Assembly (NCBI RefSeq): GCF_003574395.1
Contig: NZ_QMJY01000013.1
Span: 372,001-436,000 of the forward strand
Direction of reading: 5' to 3'
Origin: Tabrizicola thermarum
GTDB lineage: Bacteria > Pseudomonadota > Alphaproteobacteria > Rhodobacterales > Rhodobacteraceae
Length of the DNA stretch: 64,000 bases
Positions within the stretch are counted from its first letter, which is position 1; the number at the start of each line of letters is the position of its first letter. Under the pieces are notes generated by a model. That model ran no database searches. It saw only the letters and a program-made list of their open reading frames with translations, and had not been told where the DNA came from. Of the stretch, positions 46,999-55,911 are shown piece after piece. The translations under genes were made by a program, and so were the position numbers.

Positions 46999-47979
46999 AT
47001 GCCCATCCCCGCCCCGAACCTGAACCCGCCCTTCAACATCGTCCGCCTAAGCCATGTCGAGCTGAAGGTCACCGACCTCGCCTGGTCCCGCGCCTATTAC
47101 GTCGACACGCTGGGCCTTCAGGTCACGCACGAGGATGCCACGGCGATCTACCTCCGCGCGATGGAGGAACGCGGCCACCACTGCATGATCCTGCGCCAGT
47201 CGGCAGAGGCTTCGGTGGGCGTGCTGGGCTTCAAGCTCTGGTCCGAGGACGACCTCGACCGCGCCGCGCACTGGTTCACGGCGCGCAGCCTGCCCGTGGC
47301 CTGGACCGAACGCCCCTTCATGGGCCGGGTCCTCGCCACCCGCGACCCCTGGGGCGTGCCGCTGGAATTCTACGCGCGGATGGACCGCCTGCCGCCGATC
47401 CATCAGCAGTATCGTCTCTATCGCGGGGTCAAGCCGCTGCGCATCGACCACTTCAACCTGTTCTCGTCGAACGTGGACAGGGCTGTGGAATTCTACGGCG
47501 ACATGGGCTTCCGCGTCACCGAATACACCGCGGATGAGGAGACAGGCCGCACCTGGGCCGCGTGGATGCACCGGAAGGGCGGCGTCCATGACATCGCCTT
47601 CACCAATGGCACCGGGCCTCGCCTGCACCACACCGCCTTCTGGGTGCCCACGCCGCTGAACATCATCGACCTTCTCGACCTGATGTCCACCACCGGCTAC
47701 CTCGCCAACATCGAACGCGGCCCCGGCCGCCACGGCATCTCGAACGCCTTCTTCCTGTACATCCGCGACAAGGACGGGCACCGGACGGAAATCTACTGTT
47801 CCGACTACCAGACCTGCGACCCGGACCTGGAGCCGATCAAATGGGACCTGAAGGACCCGCAGCGCCAGACCCTTTGGGGCGCGCCCGCCCCGCGGTCGTG
47901 GTTCGAACTGGGGTCCGTCTTTGACGGCGCCACATTGGCCGACAGCGACCTGAAGGCAACCCCGATCATCGCGCCCTGA
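46999..47979 (+). CDS. hpaD: 3,4-dihydroxyphenylacetate 2,3-dioxygenase (VOC type)
   Basis: A 326-residue extradiol dioxygenase with two vicinal-oxygen-chelate repeats (residues 15-120 and 145-275). Metal ligands are visible as His near 152 (RIDHFNL), His near 211 (LHHTAF) and Glu near 264 (RTEIYCSD). This is the type I, Brevibacterium-like form, not the LigB-fold HpaD of E. coli. Opens homoprotocatechuate to the muconic semialdehyde oxidised by hpaE. Two bases separate it from hpaE. Confidence 0.9.
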   Translation: MPIPAPNLNPPFNIVRLSHVELKVTDLAWSRAYYVDTLGLQVTHEDATAIYLRAMEERGHHCMILRQSAEASVGVLGFKLWSEDDLDRAAHWFTARSLPVAWTERPFMGRVLATRDPWGVPLEFYARMDRLPPIHQQYRLYRGVKPLRIDHFNLFSSNVDRAVEFYGDMGFRVTEYTADEETGRTWAAWMHRKGGVHDIAFTNGTGPRLHHTAFWVPTPLNIIDLLDLMSTTGYLANIERGPGRHGISNAFFLYIRDKDGHRTEIYCSDYQTCDPDLEPIKWDLKDPQRQTLWGAPAPRSWFELGSVFDGATLADSDLKATPIIAP

Positions 47980-47983
47980 CGCC

Positions 47984-48838
47984 ATGAACCTTGTGACCTT
48001 CTCCGCCGATGGCAAGCAACACTGGGGCGTGACCGCTGCGGGAGGCGTTCTCGCCCTGTCGCCCGAGTTTCCGCAGTGGAATACCCTGCGCAATGTGATC
48101 GAGGCCGGGGCGGTTCTTCGGGTGCTGAAAGCAGGGCAAGGCCGCCCGGCAAGCCATCCCGAAGGATCGTTCACATACGACATCCCGATCCCCGACCCGG
48201 AAAAGATCATCTGCGTGGGCGTGAACTTCCCCGACCGCAATGCCGAGTACAAGGACGGCCAGGACGCCCCGCCGTTCATGTCCCTCTTCCCCCGCTTTGC
48301 CCGCAGCTTCACCGGCCACGGGCAGCCGCTGATCCGCCCGCCGGAAAGCCCGCAACTCGACTACGAAGGCGAGATCGCCGTCATCATCGGCAAGGCCGGC
48401 CGCCGCATCCCTGAATCCGAGGCGCTGTCCCACATCGCCGCCGTCACGCTGTGCAACGAAGGCACGATCCGCGACTGGGTGCGCCACGCGAAATTCAACG
48501 TCACGCAAGGCAAGAACTGGGACCGTTCCGGCGCGATGGGTCCCTGGGCCGTCCCCTTCACCGACCCTTCCCAGATCCTCGACATCGCACTGGAAACCCG
48601 CGTGAACGGAGAGTTGCGCCAGCAGGACCGCACCGGGCGGATGCTGTTCCCCGTGGCGCGGCAGATCGCCTATATCTCCACCTTCACGACGCTGGTCCCC
48701 GGCGACATCATCGTCACCGGCACCCCCACAGGGGCAGGCGCGCGCTTCGACCCGCCCATCTGGCTCAAACCCGGCGACGTGATCGAAGTCACCGCCGAAG
48801 GCATCGGCACCCTGCGGAACGGGGTGGCCGACGAATGA
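47984..48838 (+). CDS. hpaG: Fumarylacetoacetate hydrolase-family isomerase/decarboxylase
   Basis: A 284-residue FAH-domain enzyme, predicted to decarboxylate or isomerise the tricarboxylate intermediate of the homoprotocatechuate route. Metal-binding segments: DYEGEIAVIIGKAGR near 125, and DIIVTGTPTGAGA near 240. IICVGVNFPDRNAEY near 70 marks the lid and active site. It has a single domain, whereas E. coli HpaG is a fused duplication of about twice this length. Overlaps hpaH by ATGA. Confidence 0.88.
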   Translation: MNLVTFSADGKQHWGVTAAGGVLALSPEFPQWNTLRNVIEAGAVLRVLKAGQGRPASHPEGSFTYDIPIPDPEKIICVGVNFPDRNAEYKDGQDAPPFMSLFPRFARSFTGHGQPLIRPPESPQLDYEGEIAVIIGKAGRRIPESEALSHIAAVTLCNEGTIRDWVRHAKFNVTQGKNWDRSGAMGPWAVPFTDPSQILDIALETRVNGELRQQDRTGRMLFPVARQIAYISTFTTLVPGDIIVTGTPTGAGARFDPPIWLKPGDVIEVTAEGIGTLRNGVADE

Positions 48839-49635
48839 CACCGGACCAGATCACCGAAGCCGCTGAAATGCTTTTTCAGGCCGAACGGACCGGCGTGCAA
48901 TGCGGGCTTCTGTCGTTGCGCTATCCCGACATGACTCTGGACGACGCCTATGCCGTGCAGGCCGCCCTGGTCGCGCGCAAACGGGCCGAGGGGCGCAGGG
49001 TCATCGGCTGGAAGATCGGCCTGACCAGCCGCGCCATGCAGCAGGCGTTGAACATCGCCACGCCCGACTCTGGCGTCCTGCTGGACGACATGCTGTTCCC
49101 GGATGGCGCGACCGTGCCCAAGGACCGCTTCATCCAGCCAAGGATCGAGGCCGAGATCGCCTTTGTCATGAAGGCCCCCCTGCAAGGCCGCGAGGTCACG
49201 CGAAACGACGTGCTGGCCGCCACCGACCACGTCGCCCCTAGCCTGGAAATCCTCGACACCCGCATCCTGCGAGCCGACCCGGCCACGGGGCGCTCCCGGA
49301 TCATCACCGACACGGTCAGCGACAATGCAGCGAACGCGGGCATCGTCCTTGGCCCCCAGCGCCATGCCGCCCTGGCCTTCGACCTGCGCTGGGTCGGCGC
49401 CATCGTGACGCGCGACGGGGTGGTAGAGGAAACCGGCCTTGGCGCGGGGGTCCTGAACGATCCGGTGAGCGGCATCCTCTGGCTGGTTCACCGGCTGGCC
49501 GACTACGGCATGGGGATAGCGGCCGGAGATATCCTCTTGTCCGGCAGCTTCATCCGCCCGATCGAAGCCCCACCCGGCAGCCGCTTTCACGCCGATTTCG
49601 GCCCGTTCGGAACCGTTTCGCTGAACTTCGCCTGA
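48835..49635 (+). CDS. hpaH: 2-oxo-hepta-3-ene-1,7-dioate hydratase
   Basis: A 266-residue hydratase related to MhpD. Typical stretches are DDAYAVQAALVARKRAEGRRVIGWKIGLTS near 40-65, PRIEAEIAFVM near 100 and PSLEILDTRI near 135. Adds water to the linear dienoate after hpaG. The following aldolase (hpaI) is not in the window. Its last 49 bases overlap an opposite-strand DUF2783 gene. Confidence 0.92.
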   Translation: MTPDQITEAAEMLFQAERTGVQCGLLSLRYPDMTLDDAYAVQAALVARKRAEGRRVIGWKIGLTSRAMQQALNIATPDSGVLLDDMLFPDGATVPKDRFIQPRIEAEIAFVMKAPLQGREVTRNDVLAATDHVAPSLEILDTRILRADPATGRSRIITDTVSDNAANAGIVLGPQRHAALAFDLRWVGAIVTRDGVVEETGLGAGVLNDPVSGILWLVHRLADYGMGIAAGDILLSGSFIRPIEAPPGSRFHADFGPFGTVSLNFA

Positions 49636-49823
49636 GCCCCCGGGTCGCGCGCCAGCCGCATCGCCTCGGCCAGCACGGCATGATCGCCGATGTGGTTCAT
49701 CAGGATCAGGATCAGCCGGGCGTTCAGCGCATGGCTTTCCGCCTCGCTCAGGCCCTCATGCGTGGCGATCAGCGCGGCATAGCTTTCGTCCGGCCGGGTC
49801 AGGTTCGGAGTGGTAATCAGCAT
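49587..49823 (-). CDS. DUF2783 protein
   Basis: A 78-residue helical protein (LTRPDESYAALIATHEGLS, then LNARLILILMNHIGDHAVLAEAM) matching DUF2783. It lies three bases after the FAD monooxygenase gene on the same strand, so it is probably a partner of that enzyme. Its 3' end overlaps hpaH in antisense. Function unknown. Confidence 0.75.
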   Translation of the reverse strand: MLITTPNLTRPDESYAALIATHEGLSEAESHALNARLILILMNHIGDHAVLAEAMRLARDPGAQAKFSETVPNGPKSA

Positions 49824-49826
49824 CGG

Positions 49827-51443
49827 TCACACCTTTCCGATCGCACGGGCCAGCGCCTCGGCAACGGCTGTCTCGTCAAAGCGATCCCAGCGGGCGGCGA
49901 CATGCTGGTCGGGCCGGATCAGGTAGACCGCACCCTTGGCCGTGCCCAGATAGCGCGCCGTCAGTTCCGGCGTCGCAGCCAGAGCCAGACACGGCACGGT
50001 CAGACCATGGGCAGACAGCACCTCCGGCGCCTCGGAGTCGATGGTCAACAGCCTGAAGCCCGGGCCAAGCTGGCGCAGCAGCCAGCCCCCCGCCAACGGC
50101 GCATCGGGGCAGACCGATCCGGGGCGCGTGCGGGCGGGCATGTCGGGATGATCCGGCCCGTTCAGGACCGAGCCGTCATAGGTGCAAGGCACCGACAACC
50201 GGCCAGAGTTCACCATCGTCCGCGCGAAAGGCAGATGTTCGGCCAGGCGCAGCACCGCATTGCGGAACAGCTTCGACACCGGGGTTTTCGGCGTGATGAA
50301 ATCCGTCGCGCGGGTGGAATTCAGGATGTTTTCATCTGCCCCATGCACCCGTTCGGCGTCATAGCTGTCCAGCAGGCTTTCCGGCGCCAGCCCTTCCAGC
50401 ACCAGCGCCAGCTTCCAGCCCAGGTTGTCCACGTCCTGAATGCCCGAATTCGCGCCCCGTGCGCCGAAGGGGCTGACCTGATGCGCAGAATCGCCCGCGA
50501 ACAGCACCCGGCCATGGCGGAACTTCTCCATCCGGCGGCACTGGAAGGTGTAGATGGAACACCAGTCCAGCTCATACTCCACGTCCGGCCCCAGCATGGC
50601 ATCGACCCGCCTGCGGATATTCTCCGGCTCCAGCTCCTTCGCGCGGTCGATGTTCCAGCCCAGCTGAAAGTCGATGCGCCAGATGTCGTCGGGCTGCTTG
50701 TGCAGAAGCGCCGAGTCGCCCGACTTGAAATGCGGCTCGAACCAGAACCAGCGTTCGGTGGGGAAATCGGCCTTCATCTTCACGTCGGCGATCAGGAAGT
50801 TGTCCTCGAACACCCGCCCGTCAAAGCTCAGCCCCAGCATCCCCCGCACCGGGCTGCGCGCCCCGTCGCAGGCGATCAGCCAGTCGGCCTCCAGGCGGTA
50901 AGGCCCGTCCGGCGTCAGGATGTCCAGCGTCACATGGTCATCGGCCACGTTGACGGCATCGACCCGGTTCTTGCCCCGCAGTTCGATCGGCGCGCCCTCG
51001 GCCCGGACCTGGACGATGGCGTCATGCAGGAACTTCTCGAACCAGGGCTGTTGCAGATTGATGAAGGCCGGGAAGGCATGGCCGCCTTCCGGCAACAGGT
51101 TGAACTCATACAGCAGCCGGTCGTCGTGGAACACCTTGCCCAGGTTCCACTGCACGCCCTTCTCCAGCATCGGCCCCGCCGCGCCCAGCCGGTCGCAGAT
51201 TTCCAGCGTGCGCTTGGCAAAGCACAGCGCCCGGCTGCCCAGGCCCGCGCCTTCGTGGTCGTCCAGAAGCAGCACCGGCACCCCGCGCCGCCCCAGGTCC
51301 AGCGCCATGGCAAGGCCGACGGGACCGCCCCCCACGATCACCGCCCCGTGGCGGACCGGGGTTGCCGCGTCCTGGTCCGGCGATTTCGCGTACGGATAAA
51401 GGCGGAAGGCAAGCGTGTAGCGGTCCGGCACCAGCGCAGTCAT
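49827..51443 (-). CDS. FAD-dependent aromatic hydroxylase (MhpA-like)
   Basis: A 538-residue group A flavin monooxygenase. GAVIVGGGPVGLAMALDLGRRG near residue 30, CDGARSPVR (DG motif) near 200 and RVLFAGDSAHQVSPFGARGANSGIQDVDNL near 310 show both FAD-binding motifs. The C-terminal thioredoxin-like domain of PheA/MhpA proteins appears to be present. Next to homogentisate genes it may hydroxylate a hydroxyphenylacetate to homogentisate, but this is inference. Start 51443; upstream frame extension is not supported. Confidence 0.85.
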   Translation of the reverse strand: MTALVPDRYTLAFRLYPYAKSPDQDAATPVRHGAVIVGGGPVGLAMALDLGRRGVPVLLLDDHEGAGLGSRALCFAKRTLEICDRLGAAGPMLEKGVQWNLGKVFHDDRLLYEFNLLPEGGHAFPAFINLQQPWFEKFLHDAIVQVRAEGAPIELRGKNRVDAVNVADDHVTLDILTPDGPYRLEADWLIACDGARSPVRGMLGLSFDGRVFEDNFLIADVKMKADFPTERWFWFEPHFKSGDSALLHKQPDDIWRIDFQLGWNIDRAKELEPENIRRRVDAMLGPDVEYELDWCSIYTFQCRRMEKFRHGRVLFAGDSAHQVSPFGARGANSGIQDVDNLGWKLALVLEGLAPESLLDSYDAERVHGADENILNSTRATDFITPKTPVSKLFRNAVLRLAEHLPFARTMVNSGRLSVPCTYDGSVLNGPDHPDMPARTRPGSVCPDAPLAGGWLLRQLGPGFRLLTIDSEAPEVLSAHGLTVPCLALAATPELTARYLGTAKGAVYLIRPDQHVAARWDRFDETAVAEALARAIGKV

Positions 51444-51460
51444 GTCGTTCCCCCAGACCG

Positions 51461-52411
51461 TCAGCCCTGAAGCGCCGCCCACATCTCCAGATCGCGCGCG
51501 GCGGTCCAGATGCGGGGATGGCTGATCCCGCGCGCCTCGTCATAGGCGCGGGCGACGTTGAAGGGCAGGCAGTGTTCGTAGATCGCATAGTCCCTGAACT
51601 TCGGATCGCACTCGGCCCGGGCTGCCTCCCAGGCTTCCTTGAGGCTCCCATTCCGCGCCGCGACTCTGGCCACGGGCCGGTAGGTCGATTCCACGAAATC
51701 CTTCGTCCGGTCCAGCGCCCCGTTCACCGCCGCGCGCCCCACCACCGCATCACCGCGCCCCGGAGCGATCGCGTCCAGATCGTAGGCCCGGATCGCCTCC
51801 AGCGTGCCGCCCCAGTCGTTGAAATGGCCGTCGCCGCAGTAGCAGGCCGAATGGGCCTCGACGATGTCGCCAGTGAACATCACGTTCTGGTCCGGCACAT
51901 GGATCACCGCATCCCCCGCCGTATGCGCCCGGCCCAGTTGCAGGATGTCCACCCGCCGCTTGCCCAGCCAGACCGTCATCTTGCCGTTGAAGGTCGTCGT
52001 GGGCCAGGTCAGGCCGGGGATGTCCTCATGCCCCTGGAACAGGCGGGGAAATCGCTGGAACTCGCTGTCCCAATCCTCCTGCCCGCGCTCGGCCACCATG
52101 TTCCGCGCGGCTTCCGACATGATGATCTGCGTGGCCTTGAAGGCCGACGCCCCCAGCACCCGCACCGCATGGTAATGCGTCAGGACGACATGGCTGATCG
52201 GCTTGTCCGTCACTCCCCGGATGCAGTCGATCACCTTCTGCGCCAGACGCGGCGTCGCCTGCGCCTCGACCACCATCACGCTGTCATCGCCGATGATGAC
52301 GCCCGAGTTCGGGTCTCCCTCGGCGGTAAAGGCGTAAAGGCCCTCGCCGATCTCGGTGAAGCTGATCGTCTTCTCCGCCATGTCGCCTTGCGACGCGAAA
52401 GCCTTTGCCAT
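51461..52411 (-). CDS. Metallo-beta-lactamase-fold protein with altered metal motif
   Basis: A 316-residue MBL-fold hydrolase-like protein. The canonical HxHxDH reads H79-Y-H81-A-V83-R84, so the Asp and third His are replaced. Later ligand motifs persist (GRAHTAGDAVIHVP near 195 and FTGDIVEAH near 215). It could bind a single metal or have a changed reaction. It sits eight bases after fahA and before the FAD hydroxylase in one operon; a lactone or thioester hydrolase role in aromatic degradation is only a suggestion. Confidence 0.8.
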   Translation of the reverse strand: MAKAFASQGDMAEKTISFTEIGEGLYAFTAEGDPNSGVIIGDDSVMVVEAQATPRLAQKVIDCIRGVTDKPISHVVLTHYHAVRVLGASAFKATQIIMSEAARNMVAERGQEDWDSEFQRFPRLFQGHEDIPGLTWPTTTFNGKMTVWLGKRRVDILQLGRAHTAGDAVIHVPDQNVMFTGDIVEAHSACYCGDGHFNDWGGTLEAIRAYDLDAIAPGRGDAVVGRAAVNGALDRTKDFVESTYRPVARVAARNGSLKEAWEAARAECDPKFRDYAIYEHCLPFNVARAYDEARGISHPRIWTAARDLEMWAALQG

Positions 52412-52419
52412 GTCCTGTC

Positions 52420-53679
52420 CTATCTCGCGTAGGGGTCGGCCAGCGCCGGGATCACCTTGCCCGTGCACTCGCCAAACCCGATGGTGTAACCGTCCCCCTT
52501 GCACTGTCCGCGCAGGGTGAGCGTGTCGTTGTCCTGAATGAAACTGCGCGTGCCGCCCGCCACCGGGAACGGCTCCTTCCCGCCCCAGGACAGTTCCAGC
52601 AGACTGCCGCGCGACTCCTTCGTCGGGCCCGAGATCGTGCCGGACCCCAGAAGGTCGCCCACGTTCATCGCGCAGCCGCTGGTGGTGTGATGCGCCAGCT
52701 GCTGGGCGGCCGAGTAATACATCTCGGCATAGTTCGTCCGGGCGATCACGGTTTCCGTCCCGCCTTCCGGCGTCAGCGCGACCTCCAGCGCGATGTCGTA
52801 CAGCATCGGGCGCGGCTCGTGCAGGTAGGGCAACAGCGGCTTCTCCCGCGCAGGCGTCGAGGTGCGGAACGGCTCCAGCGCCGCCTTCATCACGATCCAG
52901 GGGCTGATCGTCGTTGCCGTCGCCTTGGCCTGAAACGGCCCCAGCGGCTGATACTCCCAGGCCTGGATGTCCCGCGCCGACCAGTCGTTCAGAAGGACAT
53001 AGCCGAAGATCATCGCATCGGCCTCCTCCACCGTCACCGGCTGGCCATGGGTCGAGGGCTGGCCCACCACCGCGCCCATCTCCAGCTCGATGTCGAACCG
53101 GGCCGAGGGCGCAAAGCGCGGGGCCGCATCGTCCGGCCCCTTGATCTGCCCCCAGGGCCGTCGGACCGGCGTGCCCGAGACCACCACCGACGAGGCCCGC
53201 CCGTTATATCCGATGGGGATATGCAACCAGTTCGGCGGCAGGGCGTTCTCGGCGCCGCGGAACATGGTGCCGACGTTGGTGGCATGGTGCCGCCCGGCGT
53301 AGAAATCGGTGTATTCGCTGACCAGAAACGGCATGTGCAGGGTTGCACCGGCCAGAGGCACTAGGAAGGGCTCGACCGCCGCCCTCTCGGCCGCGCCGTC
53401 CGAAAGCAGGGCGGTCAACCGGTCGCGGAAGGCGGCCCAGACCACCGGCCCGGCTTCCATCAGGTCGTTCCAGAACGGCACGTCCAGGAAGGGACCACCG
53501 GGCAGGGCAACCAGGCCCGCTTCCTCCAGCCCCGCCACATCCAGCACGAAATCCCCGATGGCGACGCCGCAGCGCGGCTCTTCCCCATCCAGCGAAAACA
53601 CCCCGCAGGGCAGGTTGTTCAGCGGGAACGGATGGTCCGGCGCATTGGCGCTTTCGACCCAGGATCGCAGCAGCGGCAT
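52420..53679 (-). CDS. fahA: Fumarylacetoacetase
   Basis: Final step of the homogentisate pathway: fumarylacetoacetate to fumarate and acetoacetate. 419 residues, as in the bacterial and human enzymes. NLPCGVFSLDGEEPRCGVAIGDFVLD begins the SH3-like N-domain; YTDFYAGRHHATNVG near 130, DIELEMGAVVG near 200 and the LGSGTISGPTKESRGSLLELSW region near 350 are diagnostic. Co-transcribed after hmgA, with a 66-base spacer containing a repeat and hairpin. Confidence 0.95.
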   Translation of the reverse strand: MPLLRSWVESANAPDHPFPLNNLPCGVFSLDGEEPRCGVAIGDFVLDVAGLEEAGLVALPGGPFLDVPFWNDLMEAGPVVWAAFRDRLTALLSDGAAERAAVEPFLVPLAGATLHMPFLVSEYTDFYAGRHHATNVGTMFRGAENALPPNWLHIPIGYNGRASSVVVSGTPVRRPWGQIKGPDDAAPRFAPSARFDIELEMGAVVGQPSTHGQPVTVEEADAMIFGYVLLNDWSARDIQAWEYQPLGPFQAKATATTISPWIVMKAALEPFRTSTPAREKPLLPYLHEPRPMLYDIALEVALTPEGGTETVIARTNYAEMYYSAAQQLAHHTTSGCAMNVGDLLGSGTISGPTKESRGSLLELSWGGKEPFPVAGGTRSFIQDNDTLTLRGQCKGDGYTIGFGECTGKVIPALADPYAR

Positions 53680-53686
53680 CTGCCCT

Positions 53687-53734
53687 CTTTCATCTGTCCG
53701 AAAATATCCCGGGGGTCCGGGGGCTGGCCCCCGG
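53687..53734. repeat. Intercistronic repeat copy 3 plus hairpin
   Basis: TTTCATCTGTCCGAAAATATCC resembles the elements at 31359 and 42261 in its first part and is followed by CCGGGGGC-TG-GCCCCCGG at 53717-53734. It lies between hmgA and fahA, in the opposite orientation relative to the genes compared with the other two copies. Confidence 0.6.
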
Positions 53735-53745
53735 TCCGCCGTCTG

Positions 53746-55107
53746 TCATTTCACGCCCGGCGTCCCGTCGAACTTCTTCTCCAGGCTGCCCCAGCAGTCG
53801 ATGTAATCCTCCTGCGCATGGCCGTTCGTCGCAGCCCAGGGCGTCAGGTGCTGCGGGAAGCGGGTCTCGAACATGAAGGACATGGTGTCCTCCAGCTTCT
53901 CGGGCTTCAGCGCGGCGTTCGACGCGCCCTCGAAGGCGTTGCGGTCCGGCCCGTGCGGGATCATGCAGTTGTGCAACGACATGCCGCCGGGGACAAAGCC
54001 CTTGGGCTTGGCATCATAGACGCCATAGATGTTGCCCATCAGCTCGGACATGACGTTCTTGTGGTACCACGGCGGGCGGAAGGTGTTTTCCGCCACCATC
54101 CAGCGTTCGCGGAACAGCACGAAGTCGATGTTCGCCGTCCCCTCGATCCCGGACGGAGCGGTCAGCACCGTGAAGATCGACGGATCGGGATGGTCGAACA
54201 GGATCGCGCCCACCGGGCAGTAGGTCCGCAGGTCGTACTTCACCGGCGCGTAGTTGCCATGCCAGGCCACCACGTCCAGGGGCGAGTGGTCGATCTCGGT
54301 CACATGGAACTGCCCGCACCATTTGACCGTGACGGTCGAGGGCACCTCGCGGTCCTCGAAGGCCGCGACCGGAGTCTTGAAGTCGCGCCGGTTCGCCATG
54401 CAGTTGGCCCCGATCGGCCCGCGGCCGGGCAGCGTGAACTTCTGCCCGTAATTCTCGCAGACAAAGCCGCGTGCCGGGCCCTCCAGCACCTCGACCCGAT
54501 AGACCAGCCCGCGCGGCAGGATGGCGATTTCCTTCGGCTCCAGGTCGATGATCCCAAGCTCGGTGCAGAACCGCAGCCGGCCTTCCTGCGGCACGACCAG
54601 AAGCTCGCCATCAGCCGAATAGAAATACGCGTCCTGCATCGACTGATTGACCAGATACATGTGGCTGGCCATGCCCGTCTGCGTGTTCACATCCCCCGCC
54701 GTGGTCATCGTCCGCATCCCCGTGACCCAGGTCAGCGGCTCGGAGGGAACGGCGACCGGGTCCCAGCGGTACTGGCCCAGGCTCATGATCGCCGGATCGA
54801 TCAGCGGGGCCGACTTCCAGTGCGGCACCTCGATGCGCCTGAACCTGTGCGTATGCTTGACCGAGGGCCGGATGCGATAGCACCAGGTCCGCTCATTCTG
54901 GTGGCTCGGCGCGGTGAAGGCGGTGCCCGACAGCTGCTCGCCATAAAGCCCGTAATTGCACTTCTGCGGGCTGTTCATCCCCTGCGGCAGCGCACCCGGC
55001 AGCGCCTCGGTCTCGAAGTCATTGCCGAAACCCGGCATGTAGCCCTCATGCGGACCGGCAACAGAAGCGGCCCGGATCATGCCCACAGGCAAGGAATGAC
55101 TGGTCAT
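53746..55107 (-). CDS. hmgA: Homogentisate 1,2-dioxygenase
   Basis: Opens homogentisate to maleylacetoacetate with an Fe(II) centre. 453 residues. [21 protein letters not shown] near 23, and the iron ligands in [15 protein letters not shown] (His and Glu six apart) and in the following [19 protein letters not shown] precedes the ATG. Divergent from maiA across a 121-base region with two MarR-type operators. Confidence 0.97.
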   Translation of the reverse strand: MTSHSLPVGMIRAASVAGPHEGYMPGFGNDFETEALPGALPQGMNSPQKCNYGLYGEQLSGTAFTAPSHQNERTWCYRIRPSVKHTHRFRRIEVPHWKSAPLIDPAIMSLGQYRWDPVAVPSEPLTWVTGMRTMTTAGDVNTQTGMASHMYLVNQSMQDAYFYSADGELLVVPQEGRLRFCTELGIIDLEPKEIAILPRGLVYRVEVLEGPARGFVCENYGQKFTLPGRGPIGANCMANRRDFKTPVAAFEDREVPSTVTVKWCGQFHVTEIDHSPLDVVAWHGNYAPVKYDLRTYCPVGAILFDHPDPSIFTVLTAPSGIEGTANIDFVLFRERWMVAENTFRPPWYHKNVMSELMGNIYGVYDAKPKGFVPGGMSLHNCMIPHGPDRNAFEGASNAALKPEKLEDTMSFMFETRFPQHLTPWAATNGHAQEDYIDCWGSLEKKFDGTPGVK

Positions 55108-55165
55108 GCGCTCCTCCCGGATGCTGATATGCCGCCTGCCCGCAGCCGAGGCGGAACATGCGCCC

Positions 55166-55193
55166 AGTTTAGTTGCGGATGCAACCAAGTCAA
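55166..55193 (-). promoter_or_regulatory. hmgA promoter with MarR operator 1
   Basis: Minus-strand TTGACT (55193-55188), 16-base spacer and TAAACT (55171-55166). The operator AGTTGC-GGAT-GCAACC (55171-55186) occupies the spacer, so binding would block hmgA-fahA transcription. Confidence 0.65.
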
Positions 55194-55214
55194 GATAAAG
55201 TTGCGTTGGCAACT
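55173..55214 (+). promoter_or_regulatory. maiA promoter with MarR operator 2
   Basis: TTGCGG (55173-55178), 17-base spacer and TAAAGT (55196-55201). The palindrome AGTTGC-GTTG-GCAACT at 55199-55214 covers the -10 end and start site. Its centre is 28 bases from operator 1. Likely bound by the MarR protein encoded two genes downstream of this promoter. Confidence 0.6.
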
Positions 55215-55228
55215 AATCGGAGGGGCCG

Positions 55229-55858
55229 ATGGCCGAGATTGTGCTGTATGATTACTGGCGGTCCTCGGCGGCCTATCGGGTGCGCATCGCGCTGAACCTG
55301 CTGGGCTTGACCTACCGGGCAGTGCCGGTGGACCTGACGGCGGACGAACAGACTGCGCCCGCCAATCTGGCGCGCAACCCGCAGGGCCTCGTCCCGACGC
55401 TGGAGATCGACAATCTCCGCCTGACGCAGTCGCTGGCGATCCTGGAATATCTGGACGAAACCCGGAGGGCAGGCTGGCTGCCCGGAGGTCCGGCGGATCG
55501 CGCCCGGGTCCGTGCTCTGGCCCATGCCATTGCCATCGACACCCATCCGGTCTGCAACCTGCGCGTCGCCCGGCATGCCGTCAGCCTCGGCGCCACGATG
55601 GAGGGCTGGATGCAGCATTTCATCCCGCTGGGCCTTGCAGGGCTGGAAGGCCTGCTGACCCGACGCCCCGAAGGCCGCTTCTGCCATGGCGACAGCGTGA
55701 CGCTGGCCGACATCTGCCTTGTGCCGCAGCTCTACAACGCCCGCCGCTGGGGGGTGGACCTGGCCCCCTTCCCCCGCCTGGCCGACATCGCCGCCGCGCT
55801 GGAGCCGCTGCCCGCCTTCGCCGCCGCCCATCCCGACCGGGTCAAACCCGTCGCGTGA
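55229..55858 (+). CDS. maiA: Maleylacetoacetate isomerase
   Basis: A 209-residue zeta-class glutathione S-transferase converting maleylacetoacetate to fumarylacetoacetate. Active-site SSAAYRVRIALNLLGL at residues 12-27 and NPQGLVPTLEID near 50, typical of MaiA. The C-terminal CHGDSVTLADICLVPQLYNARRWGVDL segment is conserved. Start has GGAGGGGCCG upstream. Co-transcribed with the MarR regulator. Confidence 0.94.
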   Translation: MAEIVLYDYWRSSAAYRVRIALNLLGLTYRAVPVDLTADEQTAPANLARNPQGLVPTLEIDNLRLTQSLAILEYLDETRRAGWLPGGPADRARVRALAHAIAIDTHPVCNLRVARHAVSLGATMEGWMQHFIPLGLAGLEGLLTRRPEGRFCHGDSVTLADICLVPQLYNARRWGVDLAPFPRLADIAAALEPLPAFAAAHPDRVKPVA

Positions 55859-55911
55859 CCCGGGCCCACCCCCCATGCCAGGCACTTGCCGCAACGAAGG
55901 GAACGCCGCCG

